Assembly: GCA_028386065.3 (NCBI GenBank) | Contig: JAKUCV010001608.1 | Coordinates: 1 to 64,000, forward strand | Direction: 5' to 3' | Origin: Turnera subulata | Lineage: Eukaryota; Streptophyta; Magnoliopsida; Malpighiales; Passifloraceae | DNA: 64,000 nt | Shown here: piece after piece, positions 48,486 to 58,147 of the stretch | How the letters are laid out: each line of letters begins with the position of its first letter | How positions within the stretch are numbered: the first letter of the stretch is position 1 | The notes under the pieces: model-generated | Seen by the model: only the letters and a program-made list of their open reading frames with translations | Told to the model about the DNA's origin: nothing | Database searches by the model: none | Translations under genes and position numbers: made by a program

Positions 48486-49307
48486 CTCCTCAAGGTAAAT
48501 ACGGCAGTTATGCTTTCAATGGCCAGGTTTCTTACAATGGAAACATTGTCCTTTCTTTGCAACACCACCTTTTGGTTTCAGCACATGTGAAGAAGAAGAT
48601 GCACATGAACCAAACTTTTTGGCACATTTCTTCTTCTTGCTAAACTTGGCTTTTCCCTTTCCTTTGCCATTTCCAACCATAAAAAAGTTGTTGGATTTGT
48701 TTGCCTTCATCTGTTGCTCAACTGTTCCCAATATGTTAAGCAACTCAGACAAGGATTTGTCAAGTTGATTCATATCGAAATGCATGACAAATTGGCTGTA
48801 ACTATCCGGAAACGATTGCAGGACTAGATCAACAGCCAACTCTCTTTGCAAAGGAAAACCCAGCCCCTCAAGGCTCTCAATGTAACCAATCATTTTGAGC
48901 ACATGAGGTCTGACAGGTCATGACTCAGCCATCTTGCATTGGAATAATGCATTTGAGGTCTCATACCTCTCATGCCTGGCTTGCTCTTCAAAGAGCATTT
49001 TCAGGTGTTCGATCATATCGAAAGCACCCAAGTTCTCATGTTTCTTCTGAAGCTCAGAGTCCATAGTGACAACCATAAGGCATGCAACATCCAATGCTTC
49101 ATCAACATGCTTCTTGTAAGCATCTCTTTCCGCCCTAGGAGCATTAGGTGCCGGTTCATCAGGAACAGGCCCTTCAAGGACATACAATTTCTTTTCTTGC
49201 TTGAGGACTATCCTCAAATTGCGGTGCCACATAAGGAAATTATTCCCATTCAGTTTTTCCTTCTCAAGTACCGATCACAGTAACATAGTACTTGTGTTTT
49301 GTGCCAT
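48486..49307 (-). pseudogene. copia-C gag
   Basis: Starts at 49307 with MAQNTSTMLL followed by a TGA where copia-A has CGA. It continues NFLMWHRNLRIVLKQEKK, then EGPVPDEPAPNAPRAERD and EEQARHERYETSNALFQCK, with a TGA at about 48920. The second half (48902-48516) ends with the knuckle CFHCKKPGH followed by a stop in place of tryptophan. The cysteine missing in copia-A is kept here. Confidence 0.88.
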
Positions 49308-49681
49308 GATAATTCTACAATGTTCAATTCACACAAATCATAGTCATGTATGCAATCATTTAACAAGGAATTTTATTATATGATACTCCCACCATATAAA
49401 TCAAGATGATAATGATAAGTGGGCCAAGATCCATATTTCACTACAAGATAAGTTAGCTTTGGCTAATCGCTTATATCATAGTTATTTAGGTAGACAACTC
49501 TTTGTCAATTACATCTCATGTAACTCTTAGATAGTTGAGTGAACAACACTTGTTCTTGTCTATCTCATAGACTTATCTCAACTCTTTGCCTCTAAGTCCC
49601 CAATCCTATTGAGATGACTTAGTTAAGTTCAACCCACAATAAGCAGTTTGGATATTACAATTATCCAATCGCACCTTGCTA

Positions 49682-49870
49682 TGATAAACATTGGCACTTT
49701 ACTTTGGCAAACCCACCAAGTGTTGATCTAAGCATAGATGAGTGCTTATCAATGGAAGGCAACACATGAGTAACTTAATATTTAGCATCTTGCTAGGATA
49801 AACATTGGCACTTTGCTTTGGCAAACCTTCCAAGTGTTGATCTAAGCATAGATGAGTGCTTGTCATCGAA
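49682..49870. repeat. Direct duplication of about 117 bp in the leader of copia-C
   Basis: ATAAACATTGGCACTTT... through AAGCATAGATGAGTGCTT occurs twice, at about 49684 and 49799. The corresponding part of copia-A (23090-23165) has one copy, so this is a duplication specific to this copy or subfamily. Confidence 0.82.
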
Positions 49871-50003
49871 TTATTTCCATACATAACAATTATGCATGTG
49901 ACTAACAAATTATATATCGCATATACAATAACTATGCATCATATGCAATATAAGCTGCTACACAGAGGTAGCAGGAACTCCAAACTATTTGGAAGAATTT
50001 CAG

Positions 50004-50338
50004 AACATCGATGTTTACCCCTAGAACATCGATGTTTGAGAATTCTGGAACTTCAAGTAAGTTGGCAGAATCTCAGAACATCGATGTTTGGTCATGAACA
50101 TCGATGTTTAGAGTTTCAGAATTCCAGAACATCGATGTTTAACCCTTAAGCATCTATGTTTAAAGTTTCTGGAACTCCAAACAATTGGCCGAATGTTCAG
50201 AACATCGATGTTTACATCTTAAACATCGATGTTTTGACCTTAAACATCGATGTTTGAACTTAAACATCGATGTTCGAACCCCTCGGCGGATTATCGACCA
50301 AAGAAAACATCGATGTTTACATCTTAAACATCGATGTT
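50004..50338. repeat. Paired AACATCGATGTT array in the leader of copia-C
   Basis: Eleven exact copies and one variant lie between PBS and gag. Pair starts include 50004/50025, 50077/50097 and 50128, then a run from 50201 at 20-21 bp steps, and a last pair ending at 50338. Pair-to-pair distance is 73 bp (50004 to 50077, 50128 to 50201) or 51 bp. The position in the element matches copia-A. Confidence 0.94.
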
Positions 50339-50645
50339 TTGGTATCATAGACCATTCAATCAACCTTGTCAAACTCATTCGACTTCCTATCGAAAACACA
50401 CTTTGATTGATATCATATACCAATCAAGAACTTGCTGTCAAACACCTATGACGGATCCGACTTCAACATATCACATATATGAGAATCATAATGATCTAGT
50501 TTAAACATACTATCAACATAAGCATAATAAACTATGATCAAGTTATGTTGCTTATACAATCATGATCAAGCCACATCATCTATAGCATATCATACATATA
50601 AACAACTAATTCGGTTTAGTATTTCACAAGAGGTTTTGCTACCAC

Positions 50646-52140
50646 TGTAAGTAACCGGGTATGCAAACAAAGAAACAATATGCGCAGCGGAAAAACCCGG
50701 AACTAATGGAGATCTTTCACTCAACTAATGATACGAATCAGCAAGAACTGGACAGAAATCCGACTCCTCTATTGTATCCACATGAACCGTTGATGACTGC
50801 TAGCAACCGTCTCACGATCACTAACTCGAGCACTATCGAACCGCAGTGCTAGTTGCAGAATTTCCAAGAGCAAGAGAGCCTAGAGTGTTTTTCTCACAGC
50901 TCTTATGAATGTGTTTGTGTGTTGAGCTCTCAAAATCTGCTCATCCTTCACACTCTTACATATATCACATATATGTTTACATGTTAGCTAATATAGAAAA
51001 TGGCCAACAAATCATACATACATCTTATGATGCATAATTGTGTTTTCCATTACCTATAATTTAGTCATAATCATCAACAAGATCATGTCTCCACTAACTC
51101 AATTAAATATATCAACATATATATAAAACAACACATCCTTTCATGCTCTTGGGACAATAATTCAGGTAACTATTGAACCGAACCAACCCAAACGACCCGG
51201 TCCAACCCAAATGACCCGGTCCAACCATGGTCTAACTACTAGCTCAACAACCAGGTCGAACCATGGTCTAACCACTGGCTCGAATCAATAGGTCTAAGTG
51301 TGTGACCCTGTAGGCACTAATCACGTTAGCAATAATTATAAACTCACATTTATAATTATAAACAATGAGCGGTGTCTAGCAACACATCATTGCTACCCAA
51401 GTGACCAGATCAGCACTGATTCATTATGCCTCGGAAAAATGTCATTATCCTTTCGTCATATTATCAAGATTAAACACGAGACATGGAATGTGTCATTCTC
51501 GTATATGTTTGATCTAAGTTTTCTTGATCCCTGAGTTAACTGTGTAAAACAGATGCAAATGATATTCCCATATCATTTGATTTGAGCATGACCATGCATT
51601 TGCAGTTCAACTCTATCAAGAGGCCCAACTTATAATATACTCGTTATTAGGGTTGGACGATTTCCATCTTGATCATACAAAACCACTACACATTATATCA
51701 TGTACCCAATGACTACTCTAAAGTTCACTCATTTACGAATGACCAAGAGTAATATCAAAGTATATGACTCACATGTTGGGAACCTTGATGATCTCAGGTC
51801 TAAGGGTAATACATATAAGAACCACTAATGACAACATATACATAACAGTCCATATAGTTTTCTTATGTCGGGTCAGTCCAGATCACAAGTTCTCTAACTT
51901 GTACCTGTATGTAGAATTCATATCTCATATAATTCTCAACATACGCTAGTCTTAATTTATTATTACTACCCATCCATAATAATAATCGATTAGGGACAAT
52001 TCAAGAATATAAAATATTCTTAGGTTATAAATATGTGGAAGCGTTTATCACTGATAAACATATTTATTGGAATAAAACCTTAATAAATATACATGACTAT
52101 ATAATCATCCAATGATTGGCTTTTGGGCATTACACTAACA
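50646..52140 (-). repeat. 5' LTR of copia-C
   Basis: On the + strand TGTAAGTAACCGGGTATGC to GGCATTACACTAACA; 1495 bp. Shorter than its partner mainly because a segment near 50710 is missing relative to the 3' LTR. Confidence 0.93.
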
Positions 52141-52145
52141 ACACA

Positions 52146-53417
52146 AGCTTTCTTCATGGGACCATAGTGACAGTTTTCTTCGGGTCATCATGTTGGACTT
52201 CAACCATCATTGTCTCGTCTCCCACCCCTTGACTGTCTTCATCTTCCTGATTAGTCATCATCCCATCATGCGATTTTGAGTATTCCTCGGATCTTGAGGC
52301 ATCACGCCAATCATCCCTCTTGCTTTCCCTTAGCTCCTAGATGCATGCCTAGAGACTTTCCTTTGCCTTGATGCTTTCTCGAGTGAGTGCAGCATTCTGG
52401 AGCTGGATGCCCCTTATCACATCTTCAACGAGTGCATATTGTCCCATGGCATCCCGAAACTGCTTCATGGCTACTTGGGCAAATGGTTGACCTAGTAAGA
52501 CCCCACGGAGGATCGTTTCCTCTAACTTGCACATCAAAGTCCGGAATGTTTATTGCACCTCTTTCTCTTGTTGGAGACTCTGGTCTTCATAAATTGGAAA
52601 ATCATCCCCCGTCAGCTCTCCTTTCGGGTTCATTCTTGTGTCGGTAGCGCCCTCCGACTGGTTAGCATGCTCATTCCTCATAGTTTCTCTTGACTGCCAA
52701 TGGTGGAGAAGTGGGTCTTAGTGCCTTGCTCAGATGGGTTCAAAAAGAAGGCTAGCAACAATTGGTTGGATGGGACATGGGCTGACTCTTGATTCGGCAT
52801 ACTATCTTTTCTAAAACTCAATGCAAAATGACATGTGTTATGCAATCCTAACTTCTCAAATTCTTAGAGCAACTAGGCATCCACTTAAATTATCAAGATA
52901 AACCTCCTTTGAGTTTTGGTAGACCACCGCTTGGAAACATGGAATTTCTTCCCTCTTGATAGCCATGGATGATTACTCTCCTTTCCTCCTTTCTCAAATC
53001 CCCATATACGCATGAATTCAAGTCCCAAAATAACAAGATATAACACATATATACAATACAACAAATGCCACACTAATGCACGTACCATTTATTGATTCAC
53101 AATGCATGAGATGCTCATGGTATGCAGCTGGTTGGGGGCCAAAAGGTTGCTGCTGGGGAATAGGCTGACCTACTCACATGTGCTAATGGATATCGCGTGA
53201 GGTCCAAGGCCAATTAATCCCCATCATTGCTAAGCATCGAGAAACGGGTTCACTCAAGCCGCCATCGCTTAAGGAAAGTTTTGTGGTGGACTCAGATTCC
53301 CTCACCCTCTTATGGTAGAGGTTTCAAATCAATCATCATGAATGCAAAGCACTTTTGATGACAAATAAAAAGGCACACAAGATTCAACAAATACACAAGG
53401 TCTCTTGAACCCACTAC
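52146..53417 (-). other. 5' internal region of LARD-E
   Basis: Lies between the LARD-E PBS and the copia-C insertion. The minus strand holds a short open frame at 52537-52349 (LGQPFAQVAMKQFRDAMGQY, EDVIRGIQLQNAALTRESIK) preceded by stop-broken sequence in related frames. It could be a residue of a gag-like first ORF, but no knuckle or capsid motif is visible. Nothing else recognised. Confidence 0.4.
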
Positions 53418-53436
53418 TTCCCTTGCAGAGTCGCCA
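53418..53436 (-). other. Primer binding site of LARD-E
   Basis: Minus strand TGGCGACTCTGCAAGGGAA, close to the PBS of LARD-D (TGGCGACTTCGCTGGGAAC), so both probably use the same tRNA class. Confidence 0.78.
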
Positions 53437-53438
53437 AC

Positions 53439-55009
53439 TGTGAATACCCGACCCAAAATCACTTGGGCTTATTCACCTATTTCCTTACACCTTCTTCTTC
53501 GAGTCAAACCCATGTCAATGGAGTCGTCATCCAAATTTTATTAAGGACGAAATTTGGGAAAAACCTTCAAGTGACACCTTTAGGCTACATGGTCATAGCG
53601 AACCAAGTCATGGGATCGGGGGTTCGTCACGGATGGGAAGGTGTTAGGCACCCATCCGTGTTGGTTCGAGACTGTGTGCAATTGAAAAATAAGAGTGTGC
53701 CTTGTGCAAGTGTGGAAAATAAAAGAATGGGGGAGAAGAAAAGGATTTGGCTTGCATCCCGTTGTAAAACTGAGACTACCTACGTACCCGAGTGACCAGG
53801 GTCAAAGCCATGTAGTACTAAACATGGCACTAATTGGCCACTTACATCATCAAAAGCATCAACATATAATCAGCAAAGAATCAATCAAAAGAGTTTAGTG
53901 TTACCTCTTATAGCCCTCCTCTAGCTCCTTGCAATGGGTTGTATTCTCCACCCCCTTCTAGCCACTTCTTAGCTCTATGGTTGATCCCCTTCTTGATTCT
54001 CCCTTGCTGGACTACAGCTGACACTCTCCACGAAATTTCTCCAGAGTTTCTGTCTAGATATATTTCTAAGCTTGGAGAGATAGAGTTTCTCCAAGCAACA
54101 AGAGCTTATGGGTGTGTATGTGAGAAAAATTGTGTGTCCTCTGAAATGTGTATGAGGGGTCCTATTTATAGAGTTCTGGGAAGCCTAGGGGCCTGGACCT
54201 GCTTAATGGTGAAGATTATGCCCAAAAATCTGGTCTAAAACCACGTAGGATCAAATTAGAAACAAAATCGGAGGAAATCGGGGGTTCTCGGCACCCATGA
54301 CTGCCGCTGCCGGCGGTCATCCGCTGGATGACCCCCAGTGCTGGCGGTCATGTGGGGATGTCCGCTAGCACATGGCGGTCGTCGCGAGAGGACTGCCGAT
54401 CACTCCGCGTGTCACCGGTTCTTTCCTTTTTCGACCCCCATTCCCCCTAATTCAGCTCTGATTTGATCCTACCGCGTAAACAAACCCCCAATTAATCCCG
54501 AATCACTCTATTACTTGATCAACACTCCTCTAAATCATTCCATAATAGATTAATTACACATCAACACCCATTTCATACTAAATCATACCAAAAACAACAT
54601 TCCTACAGAAATGATGATTTAGCTCTGATTTTTGTTGCAAGAAATGTGTTAATGGGCTGGATAAACTCTGGAGAATTCATTAATTTGGCCGTTAAACCCA
54701 TCCTCAACCCAAAAATAAATCATCTCATTAAAATTGGATTAAAGATAGATAAAATGCCCAAGTAATGAAATAAACACATTTCAGTGTAAATAAACCTTAT
54801 TATAGATTTTACTCTATGATTAAATCATCTCATTAATCCTAGCATACCAATATACAGCGGCTCAAATTACCAAAATGTATTATTTCCACTAGAATAGATT
54901 CTTGACATGCCTTAGTACTAGGATCAAATCATCTCATCAACCCTAAGTTCAAACATATTTAAAATCTAATTATTGTGGAAAATTCGTGGGTCAAATTTGG
55001 GTGTTCACA
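53439..55009 (-). repeat. 5' LTR of LARD-E
   Basis: 1571 bp, same ends as the left copy. The PBS lies two bases to the left. Confidence 0.93.
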
Positions 55010-55569
55010 GTAGGGGAGCATCTCTTGGGGTCCGGGGCGGATCCGTCTCCATTCTGTCCGAATCTTGGCGGGTTCGTATCGAGTCTTTCGACCTTCCTTT
55101 GTTCCACCTATCTTCGGCGAGGCTTGGCGGTGACGGCAGCTTTCCTCCAGTGATGGCGCGTTCCTGTTTGTTCTGGTGCGGGTTTTAATAGATCCAGATG
55201 GATCTATCTTGGTCCTAACCAGATCCGGGGTAGACCGGCTCTTCCCTTCACGCAATCTACCGGCTATGTATATATTATGATTATGTATATTATTATTATT
55301 TTTAAATGAATCTGTACGCCTTGAATTATCCCAATCTGTTCGTCTTGGTTGCGTGCATGAATTCCTTTCCTTGTTGAATTTGTTGCTTGATTTCCTGGAT
55401 CCGTTGTTTCTGCACATAAATCTGTTCGTTTTTGGATCGTTGCTCTTCGCACGACTTGGTTCCATTTTTTTTAATGTGCAGAACGTTGGATTTTCTTCAT
55501 TATTTGTTGTTTTTGTTTTTTGAAAGGGGATGGACGGATTGGACAGTGTTAAACCGTGAATCGATCGTC
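55010..55569 (-). other. 5' internal region of LARD-D
   Basis: Continuation of LARD-D between the LARD-E insertion and the PBS. A basic, asparagine-rich frame is open on the minus strand over about 55465-54959, but it runs into the LARD-E LTR and shows no known domain. Probably untranslated leader. Confidence 0.45.
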
Positions 55570-55589
55570 GTTCCCAGCGAAGTCGCCAC

Positions 55590-55675
55590 TGATGTAAATC
55601 GAAAATATGGGGTGTGTATTTTCATTGAATGTTCGGGTTTCATTACAGAGAGCCTAGATTTGTTAAGTTAAATCA
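55590..55675 (-). repeat. Truncated 5' LTR of LARD-D
   Basis: 86 bp matching the first part of 30785-31279 (TGATGTAAATCGAAAATA ... AAGTTA-ATCA) and then breaking off. It is flanked on the left by the PBS and on the right by probable NLR upstream DNA. Confidence 0.75.
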
Positions 55676-56072
55676 TTATTTGAGATGCATGCTTTATGTT
55701 GATTTGATGATAAGTTTTTTTCCTGAAATCAATATTCGTTACTTCTCCTCACTCCGGCGAATTCCTGCATGGCTTCTACTATTATTGCTTATCAGCAATT
55801 ACCAATATGCTTCAGTTCTGAGTCTGAGTTTAGGTAATTAAGCATTTGCTTTAAAAAATTGGAAGCTAATATTAGATTTTGTATACCTTTTTATTAGTTT
55901 TTTTTAGGTCTATTAAGACTGACGGTTTTATCACAGAAATCGCATTGTGTAATTTCTGCAATTCCTTTTTACAGACTTATGATTCCTCTTTCATCTTGCA
56001 GAAGCACTGTAATTCTTTACGCATTTTGCTACAGAGTGATAAAAACAAAAACAGAAAGGAGAGCAAAACAAC
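55676..56072 (+). promoter_or_regulatory. Upstream region of the right NLR gene
   Basis: About 400 bp between the LTR remnant and the NLR start codon at 56073. A possible untranslated-exon donor (TTTAGGTAATTAAG near 55834) and acceptors (TTTTTACAG near 55974, CATCTTGCAG near 56001) suggest a 5' UTR intron. No core promoter can be assigned with confidence. Confidence 0.4.
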
Positions 56073-56494
56073 ATGGCAGTAGTTCCAGAGGCAGTGATTA
56101 CCAAAATAATTTATGTGCTACAGAGTGAGGCTGCCTTTCTAGGAGGAGTAGGTGATGAGCTTGAAGATGTCAAGCATGAACTAGAAAGCATGAGATCATT
56201 CTTGGAGGACTGTGACAGAAGGGGACCTCAAACCCAAGGTGAGAGGAATTGGGTGGCAGAAGTCCGAGATTAGGCCTATGATGTTGAACACATCATTGAC
56301 GAGTTCATGTTCTCGGTAAACAGGCAAAAGGTTTGGAAGAAGATCGTTCAATATGTTCGAAATGCCAGTGCCTTCCCCAAAGATCTTTGGGTGAGACATG
56401 ACATTGCCAACAGACTTCAGAAGATCAAAAATATGATCCACAATGCAGCGGAGAGGAGCCGACGGTATGGCACTGAACGGGTGGAAGGCAGCAC
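56073..56494 (+). pseudogene. RPM1-like NLR gene, coiled-coil (Rx N) domain
   Basis: Starts MAVVPEAVITKIIYVLQSE and continues with LEDVKHELESMRSFLEDCD, the N-terminal coiled-coil of RPM1-type resistance proteins, including the conserved AYDVEHIIDEF (EDVID-like) motif. A TAG at 56271-56273 interrupts it just before that motif, where a sense codon is expected (VRD-stop-AYDVE). The frame then stays open through VNRQKVWKKIV and RLQKIKNMIH to the copia-G insertion at 56495, after GTERVEGST. The remainder of the gene resumes at about 63080. Such proteins recognise effectors and trigger defence and cell death. Confidence 0.9.
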
Positions 56495-57060
56495 TGTTAG
56501 ATTATGTGATCAAGCTGCACTAAGAGTGATTAAGCTATTAGTTGAGTTAGTGGAGAATAATCAAGTTGTGTGGTTGGTCCCATCAACTTAAGTGTGTTAG
56601 GTAAAGTGTGCTTTTGTTTATTGTAATCCAAGTGTGTGTGAGTGTTTGATTATTGTAATTGTAGTGTGTTTATCTTGAGTTGTAAGTGGACTAGCTTTAA
56701 ATGATGTGCTATTATGAGCATATTAGGAAAAGCAAACCCACTAATTAAAGTGATAGGGTCAGCTGAGTGGAGTGGTTGGGTGATAGGTTGATTTTCTGCC
56801 TATATATTGAGTCTTGTAATCTGAATTCAACAAGTGAAATATGTGTGAATTGAGTGTTTTTCACTTCATTAAGTGTTTCTTGACTTGATCATTAAGTGTT
56901 CAAGCCAAAAGATTGAGTGAATTGAGAGAAAACCAATAGAACAGTAACCAAGAAAGTCAACATCTCGGTTCTGCAGATTTCTGGAAATTTTCCAGAATTT
57001 GGTGCAATTTAAGTTACATCTTCAACAAAACATCGATGTTTGTTTGAGAAAAAGCCAACA
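56495..57060 (+). repeat. 5' LTR of copia-G (566 bp)
   Basis: TGTTAGATTATGTGATCAAG to AGAAAAAGCCAACA. It contains one palindrome copy at 57029-57040. Confidence 0.93.
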
Positions 57061-57062
57061 AT

Positions 57063-57077
57063 TGGTAGCGGAGCAGG
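57063..57077 (+). other. Primer binding site of copia-G
   Basis: TGGTAGCGGAGCAGG, two bases after the 5' LTR, as in copia-F. Confidence 0.82.
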
Positions 57078-57157
57078 TTCCTTTTTTTAGGCCTGTTCTA
57101 ATTCATTGAAACCACATCAAATTAGTCTCAAACACCTTCCAAACACCAAACTTCAAA

Positions 57158-58147
57158 ATGAATACACAGCCCGCAAATAGAATCACCTCATCCTTACCCC
57201 TACCACCCATTTTTTATGGAGAGAACTACAACTATTGGGCTATAAGGATGAAATCCTTCCTTATAGCTAATGGTTTGTGGTTTTTAGTTGAAGAAGGTTT
57301 TAATGAAAAAGAAGACATTGAAGAAATGTCTGTAAATCAATTGAGAACATATAATGAACGATTGCAGAAACATAATACTGCAATTTCATTTATGTTCTCT
57401 TTGGTTTCAGAGGAGATTTTTCCTTTGATTGTTGGGCTACAACAGTCAAAGAAGCATGGAAGATCCTTGAGAAGCAGTTCAGAGGGTCTAAAGAAACAAG
57501 ACAAATCAGAATGCAATCCTTGAGGAGAGATTTTGAGATGCTGAAGAAGTCAAAAACAGAAACAATAAGGAAGTATGCCTCAAAAGCTCAAAACATTGTC
57601 AACAAAATCAGGCTATATGGAGAAGTGATCCCTGAGGTCAGAGTAGTTAAAAATTCTCAACACAGTTGTAGTTAAATTTGAAGCAAAAGTTGCAGCTATT
57701 GAAGAACCAAGAGACATCACTGAGATGTCAGTTCCTGAACTCATTGGCAAATTAGAAGCTCCTGAGCAGAGGCATGTGAGAAGAGTTGAACCTGGGATTG
57801 AAAAGGCTTTCCAAACTAAGCAGAAAAATGTCAACAACAAATTTAAAGCTAAACAAAAACCGGAGAAAAGCACATACAAGCACCAGAAGGAGGCCTTAAG
57901 CTCACAAATAGTGTTTTCACCTTGCAAATTCGGTGGAAAGACAAACTATTTGGAGCAGAGGTGCAGGAGAAACAAGAAGTGCAATTTTTGTCACAAAATT
58001 GGGCACATTGAACGTTTTTGCAGAGCAAAAAAAAAATGGAGAAAATCAAGTCCAACAACAAGTGCAACAACAACAACAAACTTAGACTCAACATCAAGCT
58101 CAGCTAGCCGAAGAAAATCAAGAGGAGTTCATGTTCATGGCAAGTGA
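57158..58147 (+). pseudogene. copia-G gag
   Basis: Starts MNTQPANRITSSLPLPPIF, GENYNYWAIRMKSFL. A frameshift near 57430 (after SFMFSLVSEEIF) and another near 57650 break it. The downstream part (57725-58147) has the CCHC knuckle CNFCHKIGHIERFC followed by a basic and serine/threonine-rich tail. More than 70% of residues look shared with the copia-F gag by eye. Confidence 0.88.

Larger units (their letters stand above)
43781..52140 (-). mobile_element. Ty1/copia retrotransposon copia-C (same family as copia-A)
   Basis: Target duplication ACACA (43776-43780 and 52141-52145) flanks LTRs 43781-45325 and 50646-52140. PBS TGGTAGCAAAACC on the minus strand at 50644-50632. In sense order: LTR, leader with palindrome array (50338 to 50004), gag from 49307, protease, integrase, reverse transcriptase, RNase H, purine tract, LTR. 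It is a third-level insertion, inside LARD-E inside LARD-D. All coding regions carry stops. Confidence 0.95.
36221..55009 (-). mobile_element. Large retrotransposon derivative LARD-E carrying an antisense PMD gene
   Basis: LTRs at 36221-37795 and 53439-55009 start TGTGAATACCCGACCC and end GGTGTTCACA. PBS TGGCGACTCTGCAAGGGAA on the minus strand at 53436-53418 and a purine tract (minus strand) next to 37795 give the orientation. Flanks ATAGG and GTAGG are a probable 5-bp target duplication with one change. The interior, without copia-C, is about 7.3 kb, has no pol, contains a hairpin array next to the 3' LTR and a PMD-type gene on the opposite strand. Extra antisense genes are known in Tat-group gypsy elements, so that group is likely. 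Confidence 0.88.
30785..55675 (-). mobile_element. Large retrotransposon derivative LARD-D, split by LARD-E
   Basis: The left LTR (30785-31279, TGATGTAAATC to CCTTTACA) and a truncated right LTR (55590-55675) share TGATGTAAATCGAAAATA and following sequence. PBS TGGCGACTTCGCTGGGAAC on the minus strand at 55588-55570 abuts the right LTR, making this a minus-strand gypsy-type derivative. Its interior is 31280-36220 plus 55010-55569 and has no recognisable pol. LARD-E is inserted between. The right LTR is cut to 86 bp, so the flank was later rearranged and no target duplication can be called. Confidence 0.75.

Noticed and set aside
50160..50423. Short frames rich in EHRCL/KHRCL or NIDVL repeats (also at 2810-2992, 2886-3077, 18913-19110)
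   Set aside because: They are translations of the AACATCGATGTT array. They appear on both strands because the unit is palindromic, vary with spacer length and have no start context or domain.
54959..55465. 168-residue basic frame on the minus strand
   Set aside because: It runs from the LARD-D leader into the LTR of LARD-E, so it crosses an insertion boundary and cannot be an ancestral gene.
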